A DNA stretch of 64,000 nucleotides from Enoplolaimus lenunculus (Eukaryota > Nematoda > Enoplea > Enoplida > Thoracostomopsidae): assembly GCA_030248215.1 (NCBI GenBank), contig JASANG010002617.1:45251-109250 (forward strand), read 5' to 3'. The notes under the pieces were generated by a model. The model searched no databases and was not told the origin of the DNA. It saw nothing but the letters and a program-made list of their open reading frames with translations. Position numbers and translations under genes: made by a program. Positions 22,201-31,844 of this stretch are shown here, piece after piece. Position 1 is the first letter of the stretch. Each line of letters begins with the position of its first letter.

Positions 22201-22356
22201 TCCCGCGGTAACTGGAGAGACATGGCGAAGAAAATAGTCAACCAAACCGCTCTGGTCGACTTACCTCGAGAACGACTTCATCCGCACTCGTACGCCCCCC
22301 CCGTTGGAAAGTGGTGGCGAAGCCCACGTTTAACCCGGCACTGGATGAACTGGTAA
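19225..22356 (+). CDS. LINE endonuclease and reverse transcriptase
   Basis: This is a 1043-codon frame. Residues 1-40 end the PHD finger (RCHGC). Residues about 85-320 are an APE-type endonuclease: WNCNGIRSK, LQETK, GDFNAHAATWD, and CSDHLPIKW. Residues about 450-800 are the reverse transcriptase: IIPILKMGKPPGALGSYRPI, FKRAFDTVW, GLPQGAVTSP, and the catalytic FADDLALW near 21540. A thumb with FLGVTFDRQLTF follows. The enzyme nicks target DNA and primes cDNA synthesis from it. The GC content and codon use are clearly higher than the AT-rich surroundings. All catalytic residues I can check are present. The ATG at 19225 is not a real start, since the PHD finger begins in the preceding frame. Confidence 0.95.
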   Translation: MQALVSHELSVPRTDADGTSTLDWRCHGCQPVPAPPATQVTRKVKPTKKQRRKFRESQGAPMGGAQAEPGNGKSTPSPKQAKNEYVVLQWNCNGIRSKLPLLEKMIADHNPAIVMLQETKVSKDAAFRAPRGYNLLRKDRTVNRNDSARKNQAQGGVCMLIDSALNYEELSTGVVHRDDNTTEYNAANVEVPGMKPLRLVNLYIPPIRSSADDTRVDNFDPEAIVVTKRTFLGGDFNAHAATWDPNHEEDARGRLIEEWMVDKELVPGNTGEPTRINRGTGGGSAPDATIYHSSWFGLVRWELLDDQCSDHLPIKWSLSANTIKQRRQKTKWCYRKADWRRFKEQSEAGFNDFPVPEKVGESYSHFKRIVLCAASSSIPKGSRANPKPWWNDRMTELAQQRKDLRSEAHSSDEKRVQFNRISKATTKEANCLKAETFRQAMTELDPRRNTKEAFSVLHNIDGKGRSEHPATPLIRGQTVLRTDRAKAEGYLKEYTKVSDIGVTKQDRREMHPTIWALNSQCSHCADDPNGPCTPFSHGELQHALNRLKLGKAEGADGVSNEMLRHLGQKGLENLLAIINLSWRSKEVPADWRRATIIPILKMGKPPGALGSYRPISLTSCVAKLMERLVQERMMYLLESRKMLNHNQAGFRALHSTEDQCMRIAQEITDGFNDKPFKRTVMVLVDFKRAFDTVWKPALYQKMLTLGLPGCYVQWARSFLSDCYAKVSYGASESQYGKFYEGLPQGAVTSPSFFLCFINDIAEGMRAGVGVSLFADDLALWTQDIDKESANELMQEAIEVLERWSHKWKLSISAEKTEITFFSHWPKEASWRPHVKLFGTEINYNPTPTFLGVTFDRQLTFGAHIEKIKKKMVSRTKVLSAVRGRTWGWWKDDLRMVYVSYVRSAADYCAAAWAARTSESQLGKIDVAQNAAVRAISGLTRHTPVENALIEANLVPYKVRASELTAIAYEKALRMPHGHPRRVAAENDVRDRLSRGNWRDMAKKIVNQTALVDLPRERLHPHSYAPPVGKWWRSPRLTRHWMNW

Positions 22357-23272
22357 GGAGGTCCGAACCGGGCCACCGGAAGCGCATAGTGACTGAACGG
22401 ACCATTGAAGGACTCCACGGTGCCGCGATTGATATCTACACGGATGGCTCGGTAGTGGACTTCAACTGGAACGGCGGAGGCGGAGTGCTACTGTTGATGC
22501 ATGACGAGCAAAACGCCGCGATGGAAATTGTGACCCCGGCTGGCGCACTAACGTGTAGTTTTCGCGCCGAGATGTGCGCGATCCACGCAGCCCTTAGCAG
22601 AGTCCGGGAAATCCAACGCCAAGGAATACTACCGGTCAACGGAAGAATCAACATCTTCACCGACTCCAAATCAGCGGTAGAAAAGCTGGCTGCGGGCCGC
22701 TGCCAACAGCAGGAACTCGCACGCGACATATGGAAGCTGCTGGACGAGATTGCCGCTAACGGTGGCTGCGAAGTAACCATTCAATGGGTTCACTGCGGCG
22801 TTCCAGGCAACGAGGCCGCGGACGACATCGCGAAGAGAGCAACGGCACTGAGTCAGTCCGACGTCCCCATAGATATGAACACGGCAAAGGCTACCGTGAA
22901 GAAGCATATCGCCAAACGATGGTACGCCAGCAATGCAGCAAAATCCCGCGTACCTGGCGCCAAATATGTGCCCAGAACCCCAGAGCTTGCACTGTCGAAA
23001 AAAGAAGAAACGCTCCTGAGCAGACTACGATGTGGCGGTTACACCCCGGAGCTCGCGTGGTACAGGAACTTCATCACGCGGCGAAACCCAGAGCCAGAGT
23101 GCTCCCTCTGCACCCGATGCGACCTTCAAGAAGACGAAACCATGGAACATCTAATGAAGACATGCCCCGCAACTGCAGCTAAGCGGTGTTCGACGCCCCA
23201 GAAAAAGCCGTGCAATTCCTACGTGAAGTCGGCGTCCTGCAGAGTCTACCTGCGGACGTCGGCCGCCTATGA
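22311..23272 (+). CDS. LINE RNase H and C-terminal Cys/His motif
   Basis: In the frame after the 8-C run, DIYTDGS (first Asp), FRAEMCAI (Glu), IFTDSKSA (Asp) and VPGNEAADDIAK (last Asp) give the four acidic residues of an RNase H. A Cys/His motif follows: CSLCTRCDL then MEHLMKTC, as at the C-terminus of many I-superfamily LINEs. The open frame runs on through the target duplication to 23429. The expected ending, AVFDAPEKAVQFLREVG, lies in the neighbouring frame and stops at TGA 23270-23272, so there is a frame change near 23180. The listed first codon is GTG and is not a real start; this part was translated together with the RT. Confidence 0.9.
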
Positions 23273-23311
23273 GCTAACGCTCAACGCGCCTGGCACTCAC
23301 AACAACACAAC

Positions 23312-23475
23312 AAGCCAAACTAATTGGCTTATCACAACAACGATTACGTGCTATGGAAAAAGAACTGAAGGACGCGACACGAATCATACGTATCGTTACG
23401 TTCCGCCACCTTCGTCCGTTAGTCGCTAAAGCGTTAGCCGCTATATGCGACTATCGGCACGAATGGACACAGTAA
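23312..23475 (+). pseudogene. Last codons of the element A 3' module, after the LINE
   Basis: Following the LINE the frame reads RLRAMEKELKDATRIIRIV and ends LAAICDYRHEWTQ with a stop at 23473-23475. The uninterrupted form is in copy 3 (29212-29400, minus). It is the end of the module's C-terminal segment; function unknown. Confidence 0.65.
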
Positions 23476-23622
23476 ACCATAGCACAAGGGTTGCAAAGTA
23501 GCGCCCATATTATTTTATAACGCCTTGACGTCGTTTATTTTAAATAAAAACTAAACATAACAAAATAACCATACACAACAATAAAACAAACCATGATTAT
23601 GACGTTTACCGGATTTGACACT

Positions 23623-23914
23623 TAGGGACCGACCGAATCCGAGGTCCGGATCCGAGCCGGATCTCTGCAATTTTTAATTTGATACATATACAAACAAAAA
23701 CATACCAACTTTGTGTATGTATTTCAACTATGCGTACGTAATCTAATAAACACTGTGTGAGCATTAATGCTTTGTTGCAATGTCAGGTTAATGACATCCA
23801 CGTGGAGACCAGTGTTGTTGCGGAAGAAGAACAAACATAAAAAATTTAAAAACTTTTTTTAGTTGCTATAAGTTTTGTTGACTAATTTTGCGAAACAATC
23901 GGTTGAACTTTTTG
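23623..23914 (+). repeat. 300-bp interspersed repeat, copy 2
   Basis: It matches the copy at 17573-17901 from TAGGGACCGACCGAATCCG to GAACTTTTTG, with a short internal length difference. It lies in the 3' untranslated part of element A copy 2 at a site where copy 3 reads straight through, which marks it as an insertion. Just after it, about 45 bp (CGTACAATGTCGACTTTTAC onward) occur twice, at about 23923 and 23999. Confidence 0.7.
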
Positions 23915-24490
23915 TTACGTACAATGTCGACTTTTACCCTTGATGCTTCGGCGTCGGGTACGTCGTTCTCTATTGACACTATACCAATATTGTACATTAC
24001 GTACAATGTCGACTTTTACCCTTGATGCTTCGGCGTCGGGTACTGCCACTGTACTGCTTGAGTCTCACTTATAGACCGGCCTCTGCAGTTGGCTTTACGA
24101 GCAACATCGCGTTGTCTCGATTCTGGTGGTGGCCGCATGCAACGTCACCATATGCATAACATAGTATACTTTCGCACACTATTCTTACACAAAGCCTTGA
24201 CGTAATGGCATAACAGTTTCGGGACGTCTGCGGTCATTGGTAATTTATCACCTGGCAATTCGTTTCGTTTGTTCGTATTACTTACATTATTTCGTTGTCA
24301 TTCGAATGTGCCAGTGGCTACAATGGCAATGCAACAAACCGCATCGTCCAGCGTATTGTTTGTTATGTTCGCGTATTAGGTACTTGTCGTTCGCATTATA
24401 TTCGTTTCATTGGGCATGTTATTCGTTATCGGACTTATTGTTGGCAAAAAGGTAATGCAGGACAGTTGGTTTTATTATGGGGTTTCAGGT

Positions 24491-24598
24491 GCTCTGAAGA
24501 GCCAATGCATTATAATTGAGTATCAGGTGCTCGGAAGAGCGAAGCAGGGTATCAGGTGCTCGGAAGAGCGAAGCAGGGTATCAGGTGCTCGGAAGAGC
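24491..24598 (+). repeat. 29-bp tandem array of GGAA-loop hairpins
   Basis: The word GCTCGGAAGAGC, a 4-bp stem with a GGAA loop, occurs at 24529, 24558 and 24587 at an exact 29-bp period inside the unit CAGGTGCTCGGAAGAGCGAA. A variant with a TGAA loop lies at 24491. As RNA, GGAA is a GNRA-type tetraloop, extendable by a U-G pair. The array sits about 75-180 bp upstream of the 3' LTR. Copy 3 has the same array in its own sense direction. Confidence 0.85.
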
Positions 24599-24671
24599 GA
24601 AGCAAAATTACTCCTCTTTTTAGGTCATCCAGTCTTTGCATGCCAAGGGACGGCATGAGCTGAGTGATGGA

Positions 24672-25639
24672 TGTCGGGTGGGGCCCCAGTGTGCACTCTG
24701 TGTCACACTGGTGCTCACCGTCGGAATTCCTCGACCTCTAGCTATGTTTTTTCCCTTGGTGTGCAATCTCAGTCGTCTCAGTCTCGGTCAGAGTATCGTG
24801 ATTTGTATATCAGTACATTGCACATTCCCATTTCTGCAAATTCTTCCCCTTCTGACCCTTTCGTGCCAGTTCCTACATGACATATTTCTTGTGATCTTAT
24901 ATAGGCTTATTTTCATGTTTTCAGGCGTCCCCTTCCAGTTTCCTACTAATTTCAAGGTGCTCATTCCATTTCGCACCTCTATTTCTGCCAACTCTGCCCC
25001 AATTGTGTCTTATTTACCATATTCTGTTGATTTCATTATTATCGAATTATTATCAGTTTTTGGGTATTCTAAGGATCGCGTAGCTAGTAAACGTGCTTAC
25101 ATAATTTCAACCGAAAACACATAATTCTTGCCTTGACGGCGGAACAATAAAAAGGATAAAATCGGAATAGGCGTATTTTCATTAGTTGAAATAGTAATTT
25201 TCAGGCCTAGGAAACGGTTACTTATAATTTTCGTAATTTGTGCATTATTGTTGTTATTGTGCCCGTACGTAATTTAGTTGGCGGTCCCGTAGGCTGTGTG
25301 TTACAGAATTTGCCCATATTTCGCGTAGTTATCGCATTTTCCCGAAGCTTTTAACTGCTATAATGCTTTTCGGCCGTATGGCCCTCGTCCAAAAGCTATA
25401 ATTACCAAAGCCAGGGAAATTGGCAATTCAGTATAAGCGGGACTAACGGGCTTGTGTTTCGTATTTTGTGTTGATTACTTGCCCACCAAGAATAAAGCGG
25501 ATAAAGTGTCATTTAGACCTATACGAGCCGTAGGAAAATCTAAACTTGTGTTAAAACTGTTCCAGGATCAACACGAAACTATATCATACCCGCCTTCAAA
25601 TCGGTCGAAAAATCCCGTTTTTGACCAGTCCACCTTACA
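24672..25639 (+). repeat. 3' LTR of element A copy 2
   Basis: It begins TGTCGGGTGGGGCCCC and ends ACCAGTCCACCTTACA, with TG and CA ends. It matches the LTRs of copy 3 in inverse orientation. Just upstream is a purine-rich stretch, GAGTGATGGA, in the position of the polypurine tract that primes plus-strand synthesis. One copy of the GCCTTGACG word is inside it at 25130. It is shorter than the other A LTRs and clearly diverged. Confidence 0.85.
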
Positions 25640-26833
25640 AACGTTCAAAAAGTTCATTTGAAAAGCTCAAAAAGTCAACCGTAGCGCAGTCTCGAGTGAG
25701 TGCCTGGATTGGTGGGCAAACCAAATTTGGCAGGGGACTAGGTGGAGCAGAAGAACTCCTCAACCCCCATCAAACCCAGTACCTTACTCCCAGGTTCCAG
25801 ATGTCAGACCACCATTTCACGGTATTTAGTTTGCAAGTTTTCACAAAAGACTAGCTATGTCACTTATACTACTAAATCAAGATCGCCCATAGAGACTGTC
25901 AAAATTTAGAAGGCGGTACAGAGCACAGGTTTGATACAACAGGCAAAACACTGTTTTCCTGCTTGGAACTTGATTTTCATAACTTGATAAAATTTACTAT
26001 AAGCACAGCTACTCTATATAAAGGACTTATATGGCTGTGCAAGTCCTTCAAAAAGTTTGCTAAACACTAAACATTAAGAACTGCGTCATGACTACATGTC
26101 GCTGCCATTACAACCAATGGCGGATCCATGGAGGGGCACCCCGGCCGTGCCCTCCCCCAACAGCATCTCAACAAAAATTATATAGAGTGTCAATTGCTGT
26201 TCTACGCTTTTCCGTAATTAGCAGGTGGTTCTAACTCATTCAAAAACAGAAACAGATGTTGCTGAAGCTGACTGGCTTTTCCTTTTACAAAATTGAATTG
26301 GCTTCCGAATCCGAGCCTTTAAACTTGTGCCTGTGTGAAAACAAATCTGAACCTATGTTGCCACCCGGTTGTTTAAGTATAAATTGCGTTGATGCGTTTT
26401 TATTATTTGCGATTCATCTCAATTGAACGAACGTAAAGAAGTCAATTTTATGGCAATAGTTCGTGGTTTCGGTGTGGGTCAAAAATAAGTTTATTACCTG
26501 TGAAATTCCCCCCCCCTTGTGAGATGCTGGATCCGCCACTGATTACAATAGTTTCTAATTCTGGTTTGTGGTAATATAATAAAAATTCGTGATTCGATTA
26601 ATACTTAGCTAGTATTATTTAGGCAGCGCGTGATTTCAGGTGTAAATAACTATTCGAACAGAGCCGCCAATCGGAAGCCATGGTTTATCTCACTTGTCAG
26701 CACCACTGACACGTAGAGCAAATGTGACTAGTCTAAATTGAATTGAAATTCCTGTATTGCATTGTGGTCGATGGAAATTAAGAGATTTTACAAATATGTG
26801 ATGTTAAAAATTCAGTAATTTCATTCGTATTAG
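25640..26833. other. Spacer between convergent element A copies
   Basis: No gene is visible here. The 3' LTRs of copies 2 and 3 face each other across it. The only recognisable feature is the hAT-like element at 26115-26541. It is the best candidate for old host sequence in the left two thirds of the window. Confidence 0.5.
26115..26541. mobile_element. hAT-like nonautonomous element with CAGTGGCGGATCC ends
   Basis: Left end CAATGGCGGATCCATGG and right end GGATCCGCCACTG are inverse to each other. They are flanked by ATTACAAC (26107-26114) and ATTACAAT (26542-26549), an 8-bp duplication with one difference. Ends of the type CAGTGGCGGATCCA are known from hAT-derived short elements in many animals. 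The 427 bp have no coding capacity. Poly-C runs lie close to both ends. Confidence 0.8.
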
Positions 26834-28197
26834 TGTAAGGTCTGGACTGGTCAAAAACGGGGATTTTTGACCGATCCGAAGGCGGGTATGGTCTAGTTTC
26901 GGGTTGATCCTGGAACAGTTTTAACACGATTTAAACACTCCTATGGCTCGTGCGAGTCTATACAACACTGTTTCAGGGTTTACTAGTAACGCACAAGTAA
27001 GTAACACAAAATATGAAACACAAGCCCGTTAGTCCCACTGCTGCTAACTTGCCAATTTTCCCTGTTTCTGATGGTTATAGCTTTTGTACGAGGGCCATGC
27101 GGCCAAAAAGCACTATAGAAATTATGAGTATTGGGAAACTGCAATTTGTAAGCGAAAAGTGGGCAAGATCCGTCAGACACAGCCTACAGGACCGCTACCT
27201 AGATCGCGTCCGGGCACAATTATAACAATAAAATACAAATTACAAGACTTGCAAATATACGTCTACCAGGCCTAGAAATTACTACGTTTACCAAGTAAAG
27301 TATGCTGATTCCGATTAAATGTTTTTTACTACTCCGTCAAGGCGAGATTTGTATACGCTAAGCTTACCGAGAATAATATTGCGTTTTACGTATATGTTAG
27401 TAAATCATCCGAGCACTCACACTAGCTAAGCTATCATTATTCTACCGCTAAACTCCATAATAATGAATAATAATGAGAATCCACAGAATATGGCAAATAA
27501 GACATAATTAGGACAGAATTGGCAGAAATAGAGGTGCGAAATGGAATGAGCACCTTGAAATTAGTGGGAAATGGGAAATGGACGCCTGAAAACATGAAAA
27601 TAAGTGTATACGAGATCACAAGAAATATGACTTGTAGGAACTGGCACAAAAGGGTCAAGGGGAAAAGAATTTGCAGAAATGGGGATGCGCAACGCACTGA
27701 GCGCATAGAATTTGGTCAGAAAATGGGGTTTTGAGTACCTGAAAAGACAATATGAAATATATATAAAAATACACGTAACTCACATAAGCGAAATTGACAG
27801 AACTAGGACTAAGTTTGACAAGAATTTGGCAGAAAACTTAAAGCACAGTAGTTTTACAAATGAGCAACAGTATGGCAAGGCCAAAAAGATACCGGTTAAG
27901 TACAAATCACGATACTAGGATCGAGACCGAGACGGCTGGAATTCGCATGCCACAGAAACGACATAACTAGGCGCTCAAGGGACGCCGAGGATGGGCCCCA
28001 AAGCACAGTAGTTTTACAAATGAGCAACAGTATGGCAAGGCCAAAAAGATACCGGTTAAGTACAAATCACGATACTAGGATCGAGACCGAGACGGCTGGA
28101 ATTCGCATGCCACAGAAACGACATAACTAGGAGCTCAAGGGACGCCGAGGATGGGCACCAGTGTGGCACAGAGTGCACACTGGGGCCCCACCCGACA
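26834..28197 (-). repeat. 3' LTR of element A copy 3
   Basis: On the plus strand it starts TGTAAGGTCTGGACTGG and ends GGGGCCCCACCCGACA. It is 1364 bp, longer than the 5' LTR (1086 bp), partly because a 160-bp segment is duplicated inside it. The flanking pentamer on its outer side is ATTAG, which has no matching partner next to the 5' LTR. Confidence 0.9.
27841..28160 (-). repeat. 160-bp tandem duplication within the 3' LTR
   Basis: AAGCACAGTAGTTTTACAAA begins at 27841 and again at 28001, and the following 160 bp agree almost completely, down to the words GGCCAAAAAGATACCGG and GACGGCTGGAATTCGCATG. The near identity means this duplication is much younger than the LTR itself. Confidence 0.95.
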
Positions 28198-28414
28198 TCC
28201 ATCTCACTCAGCTCATGCCGTCCCATGGCATGCAAAGACCGATTGACCTGAAAGAAGCAATGGTTATGCATCTACATAGAGGTAAATGAAAAAAATGGTG
28301 GATTGTTTATTTGAGTTCTTTGGCGAATGTTTATATGTTTGCTTCTTTAATTTAATGGTTTTTATTTCTTTGGTTTAACTGGCTTCGCGTTTTAGAGCCC
28401 TAAAAGTTTGCTTC

Positions 28415-28493
28415 GCTCTTCCGAGCACCTGATACCCTGCTTCGCTCTTCCGAGCACCTGATACCCAATTATTATGCATTGGCTCTTCCGAGC
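28415..28493 (-). repeat. GGAA-loop hairpin array, element A copy 3
   Basis: On the minus strand the word GCTCGGAAGAGC lies at 28415-28426, 28444-28455 and 28482-28493; the first two are 29 bp apart. It is the counterpart of the array at 24491-24598, about 220 bp upstream of the 3' LTR in the sense direction, so the array is an old part of element A. Confidence 0.85.
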
Positions 28494-29197
28494 ACCTGAA
28501 AACCCCATAGTAAAACCCAATTGTACTGTATTACCTTTTTGTAACCAATAAGTCCAATAACGCATAAAATGTTCAATAAACGAATAAAACGAACGACAAG
28601 TAATACGTGAACATGACAAATACTACGTTGGACGCTGCGGTTTGGTGTATTGACACTGTAGTCACTGGCACAACCAAAAGAACATTGAAATGACGTAATA
28701 ATAGTGACCATGCGATGAAACCGTTTGCCAAGTGATACATTTGTCGCAGACCGCAGACGTCCTGAAACTATGAATAATACACATTATAGTTACAGTACAA
28801 TGCAAATATTTTGGGTTTTATTGCCATTACGTCAAGGCTTTGTGTAAAATAGTGTGTGAAAGTATACTATGTTATGCATATGGTGAAATTGCATGCGGCA
28901 CCCACCATAACCGAGACAACGCGATGTTGCTCGTGAAGCCAACTGCAGAGGCTGGTCTATAAGCGAGACACAACAGTACAGAGGCAGTACCCGACGCCGA
29001 AGCATCAAGGGTAAACGTCGACATTGTACATAATGTACAATATTGGTATAGTGTCAAGTCCGGTGGACGTCATAATCGTGATTTCTTTTATTATTGTGTC
29101 TGTTTGTTTTGTCAAGTTTAGTTTTTAGTTAAAATACAAAAACGTCAAGGCTTTATAAATTAATATGGGCGCTTTTTTGCGACCCTTGTGCTATGGT

Positions 29198-30230
29198 TTA
29201 CTGTGTACATTCGTGCCGATAGTCGCATATAGCGGCTAACGCCTTAGCGACTAACGGACGAAGGTGGCGGAACGTAGCGATACGTATGATTCGTGTCGCG
29301 TCCTTCAGTTCTTTTTCCATTGCACGTAATCGTTGTTGTGGTAAGCCAATTAGTTTGGCTTCGTCATAGTCCAGGATCATGTAGTCAAATGTTCGTCGTT
29401 GGTTCCAGTACTTTGTTGCTGGAAAATGTAATTGTAAAAAGCGTTGCATTAGTTGTGCGTTGTTACGAAAACGTACACTAGTTCGCATTAATAATTCCAT
29501 TTTAACCGGTGATAATGGTGCTATGAAAATCTAAAATACAACAAATAAAATAAATACCTATGTTCGACTAAGGTTATTTCACAAATAATATAGCAAAAAA
29601 TAAGATTAAAATGAAATTTTTGGTGAAATGCATTTTTCAATTTCCGGTTCCGTTAAAATTTTCAAATTCCGGTTCCGGTAAATTGTAATTCCGGTTGCAC
29701 CCTGGTTGTAATGCGTTGTGCTAGACTTTTCTGCAGTTCTTTCTTAAATTTGTTAGCAATTTCTGCGATGCGTCCGCATAACCAATCAGTCTGGTTGTCC
29801 TTAAATCTAGGTGGTTCATACATCGAAAAATACATAGCTGGTAAGTGAAATTGGAACTGTTCTTGTTGTTGTTGCCACAACCGTTCACCGTCGAAAAAGG
29901 GATAGTCAAAGTCTGGGTATCGTCATGGTATTTCACGTGCTAATATTTCGCCAGTGTGTATGTCAATGTACTTCGTTAAGTCCGATTTTGGTGGTGGTCG
30001 TTCAGTTAAACGTTCTGCCAGTGTTTGTTGTCCAACTTAGTCAGTTGTTGTTGGTTCGTCGACCGTAAAGGCAGTCGCAGATTTTGATGTTGTTGGTTGA
30101 GGGCTTTTACTACTCTCAACAGGTTGTAGAGATCGGCGCGGTGATGCCGGTGCTTTGTCAGAAGTAATACGTCCTTTCTTACCATAGTAAATAGTCTGTT
30201 GTGTTGGAGATGGTGGACGTGCACGTTTTA
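29198..30230 (-). pseudogene. 3' module of element A copy 3, C-terminal segment
   Basis: The minus-strand frames read FFDGERLW-like sequence, FHLPAMYFSMYEPPRFKDNQ and, at the end, RTFDYMILDYDEAKLIGLPQ through AAICDYRHECTQ. It corresponds to 17997-18920 plus 23312-23475 of copy 2, without the LINE. A partial family I hAT-like copy lies inside. No known domain is recognised. The C-terminal 60 residues are basic and helical in appearance. Confidence 0.55.
29523..29704 (+). mobile_element. Partial family I hAT-like element
   Basis: Only the right half is present, ending CCGGTTGCACCCTG at 29704. The left terminus and its CCGGTT array are missing. It interrupts the 3' module of element A copy 3 in a region that is also shortened relative to copy 2. 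Confidence 0.85.
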
Positions 30231-30311
30231 CCGCTTTCCGTTGTTGCAGTTTTTCTGGTACACGTATGTTACGTCGTTTACAAAGTTCACTATAGTCACT
30301 TATTACAGTTT

Positions 30312-30638
30312 CTAAGGAGTATTGTCAATGTTAGCCTGAGCGTCAAGGCGCTTTTGCATAGATGTCATTTGAGTTTGCATTTCCTCAAGATGTTCTTTAA
30401 GTCGTTCGATGTTTGTTGTTGTGTTACTAGCATTATCTTGCATGCTGAGTGTAATAACGTCAAGGCGTTCTGCAATAGCTTTCATCTTTAAGTCCAACTT
30501 AAATGTTAGGTTAAAGAATCCGTTCGGGTCCTTAGACGCTTCAATGGTCTTTTTCGGTAAGTTCTTATTGTGTAGTTCGTCCACTAGTATCATCAGTGCG
30601 TCAATTGTTGTTGTTTGTTCAGGTATACGGTTGTTCAA
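30312..30638 (-). CDS. Coiled-coil segment of the element A 3' module
   Basis: The frame reads IPEQTTTIDALMILVDELHN followed by heptad-like sequence: LDVITLSMQDNASN, IERLKEHLEEMQTQMTSMQK. A coiled coil of about 70 residues is likely, so the product may form oligomers. The same segment is at 46860-47540 in copy 4, where it is also open. It contains two of the GCCTTGACG words (30341, 30458), read as RLDA and RLDV. Confidence 0.55.
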   Translation of the reverse strand: MNNRIPEQTTTIDALMILVDELHNKNLPKKTIEASKDPNGFFNLTFKLDLKMKAIAERLDVITLSMQDNASNTTTNIERLKEHLEEMQTQMTSMQKRLDAQANIDNTP

Positions 30639-30877
30639 TATTTATTTTGTTGTTGGTACGGGTCTAGTTCACCAGATGTCTCAATTTCTTCTGTTTCGTC
30701 GTCATCAATCCATTCTTCAGTAGTAAAGATACCTTCCTCTTGGAGGATTTGTTCCACTTCCTCTTGTTCTTCAGGTTCAGTTTTTGTTGTATCGTAAGCG
30801 AAGAACGAACGTCCAGGATACCCTCCATGCGACGTGAATGCAATCGCAGGGTCCTTATAGAAGTTTTCTTTTTCCAT
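30635..30877 (-). CDS. Acidic ORF of the element A 3' module
   Basis: This 80-codon frame starts MEKENFYKDPAIAFTSHGG and continues into an acidic run rich in Glu and Asp (TKTEPEEQEEVEQILQEEG, then EEWIDDDETEEIE). It lies just before the coiled-coil segment in sense order. Acidic, probably unstructured; no family recognised. It may be a stand-alone small protein or one part of the module. Confidence 0.4.
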   Translation of the reverse strand: MEKENFYKDPAIAFTSHGGYPGRSFFAYDTTKTEPEEQEEVEQILQEEGIFTTEEWIDDDETEEIETSGELDPYQQQNKY

Positions 30878-30879
30878 TG

Positions 30880-31844
30880 ATCAAGTCAACCTTTGATAGT
30901 TGTTGGACCGGAGGATTGACGTTAGCCTATATGTCGTCCAGTAGAATACCTGGTTCTGTTGGTACCGGTATGTTATTTTCGTCTACTTCCTCTCGTTCTT
31001 CTGTCGGATCCTCCTGTGGCCAAATAGTTTGTTGTTTTGGTGACAATGGTGTTACACGAGCGCTTCGCCGATTTGTCTACGTGGTGGAGAACGTTTATAT
31101 TCCAGCTTCAAGCTTTCTGCTTGGTCAATGTGTGAAATATCGTCTTGATGTATTGTCTTAGATTGGTAGTAGTCATGCGCTTTTTCAGTGTCTGGGTCTG
31201 TATACCACGGAACAGATTGTTGTAGATCTTCCGGTAAATCGTTATATGGTATGTCAGCAAGTTCTTTGTCACCAATCTTTTCCTTTATGTACTCTTCGTA
31301 AAAGTCTGGTATGTTGCGTTTCCAGGTTAAGTCTATAAGTTGTTCATCTGTCATTGTGTTTGGTATTTGTTTGGGTTGTAATTGCCCATCGATATCGCTA
31401 AAAATACAGGATGAACCCTGGATGCCCAGTCTGCGCAATTTACAGTCCAGTCCTGATACATTCGTCGTAGTATTGTTGCCTCTGTTTTTGTAAGGTGTCA
31501 AGGCTACCTATTGGATTAGCTTCAACATGTAATCGTGGTAGGAGATAGCGGGGTGCCATGTCCAACCATGTATGCCAAGCTTGGTTTGGACTATTACGGT
31601 TAAGTGGTTTATCACGAAATCGTGTGTAGTGTCCAATCAGTAAGTCATGTAGCATAACGTCCTGTGATGCGTAGTCCAAAAATTCTATGATTTTGTTTTT
31701 ATCGTACGTTTCAGTTGCTCGTTGCGTATGGTACGTAATGCGGTAGCGTAATTGTCGGAGTAAGTCTGTTCCAAACGGTGTATGTCCACGTTAGTCGACT
31801 AGTCCGTATCGTCGCATACAGTCTTTTAATTTGGCACTAGAGTA
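30880..31844 (-). pseudogene. 3' module of element A copy 3, middle segment
   Basis: Frames read LLIGHYTRFRDKPLNRNSPN, AWHTWLDMAPRYLLPRLHVE, IPDFYEEYIKEKIGDKELAD and LPEDLQQSVPWYTDPDTEKA. They match 16980-17560 of copy 2. The content looks like a soluble helical protein; no known domain is visible. The upstream end is cut by the pogo insertion at 31845. Confidence 0.5.

Larger units (their letters stand above)
18934..23311 (+). mobile_element. I-superfamily LINE (non-LTR retrotransposon)
   Basis: The 4378-bp element lies between 13-bp target duplications AAGCCAAACTAAT at 18921-18933 and 23312-23324. It encodes a 2A-like peptide, a PHD finger, an APE-type endonuclease, a reverse transcriptase, an RNase H and a C-terminal Cys/His motif. 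RNase H places it in the I superfamily (I, Ingi and relatives). The 3' end is short and CAA-rich (CACAACAACACAAC) rather than poly(A). Three frame changes split one long ORF: near 19250, at an 8-C run near 22295-22302, and near 23180. It interrupts the 3' module of element A. Confidence 0.95.
9800..25639 (+). mobile_element. Ty3/gypsy element A, copy 2, with 3' LTR (fossil)
   Basis: In order it holds gag, protease, RT/RNase H, integrase with PHD finger, the 3' module and a 3' LTR. I see no 5' LTR; the copy begins inside gag. It is broken many times and carries tandem duplications of gag and integrase segments. Insertions within it are a family I hAT-like element (14469), two copies of a 300-bp repeat (17573, 23623) and a LINE (18934). 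The order agrees with the minus-strand copy 3, which confirms the 3' module belongs to the element. Confidence 0.85.

Noticed and set aside
24480-24610. CRISPR-like array
   Set aside because: The 29-bp units are direct tandem repeats without spacers, in an animal retroelement.
24237-24660. Short ORFs in the 3' untranslated part of element A copy 2
   Set aside because: They are not kept in copy 3 and overlap tandem repeats.
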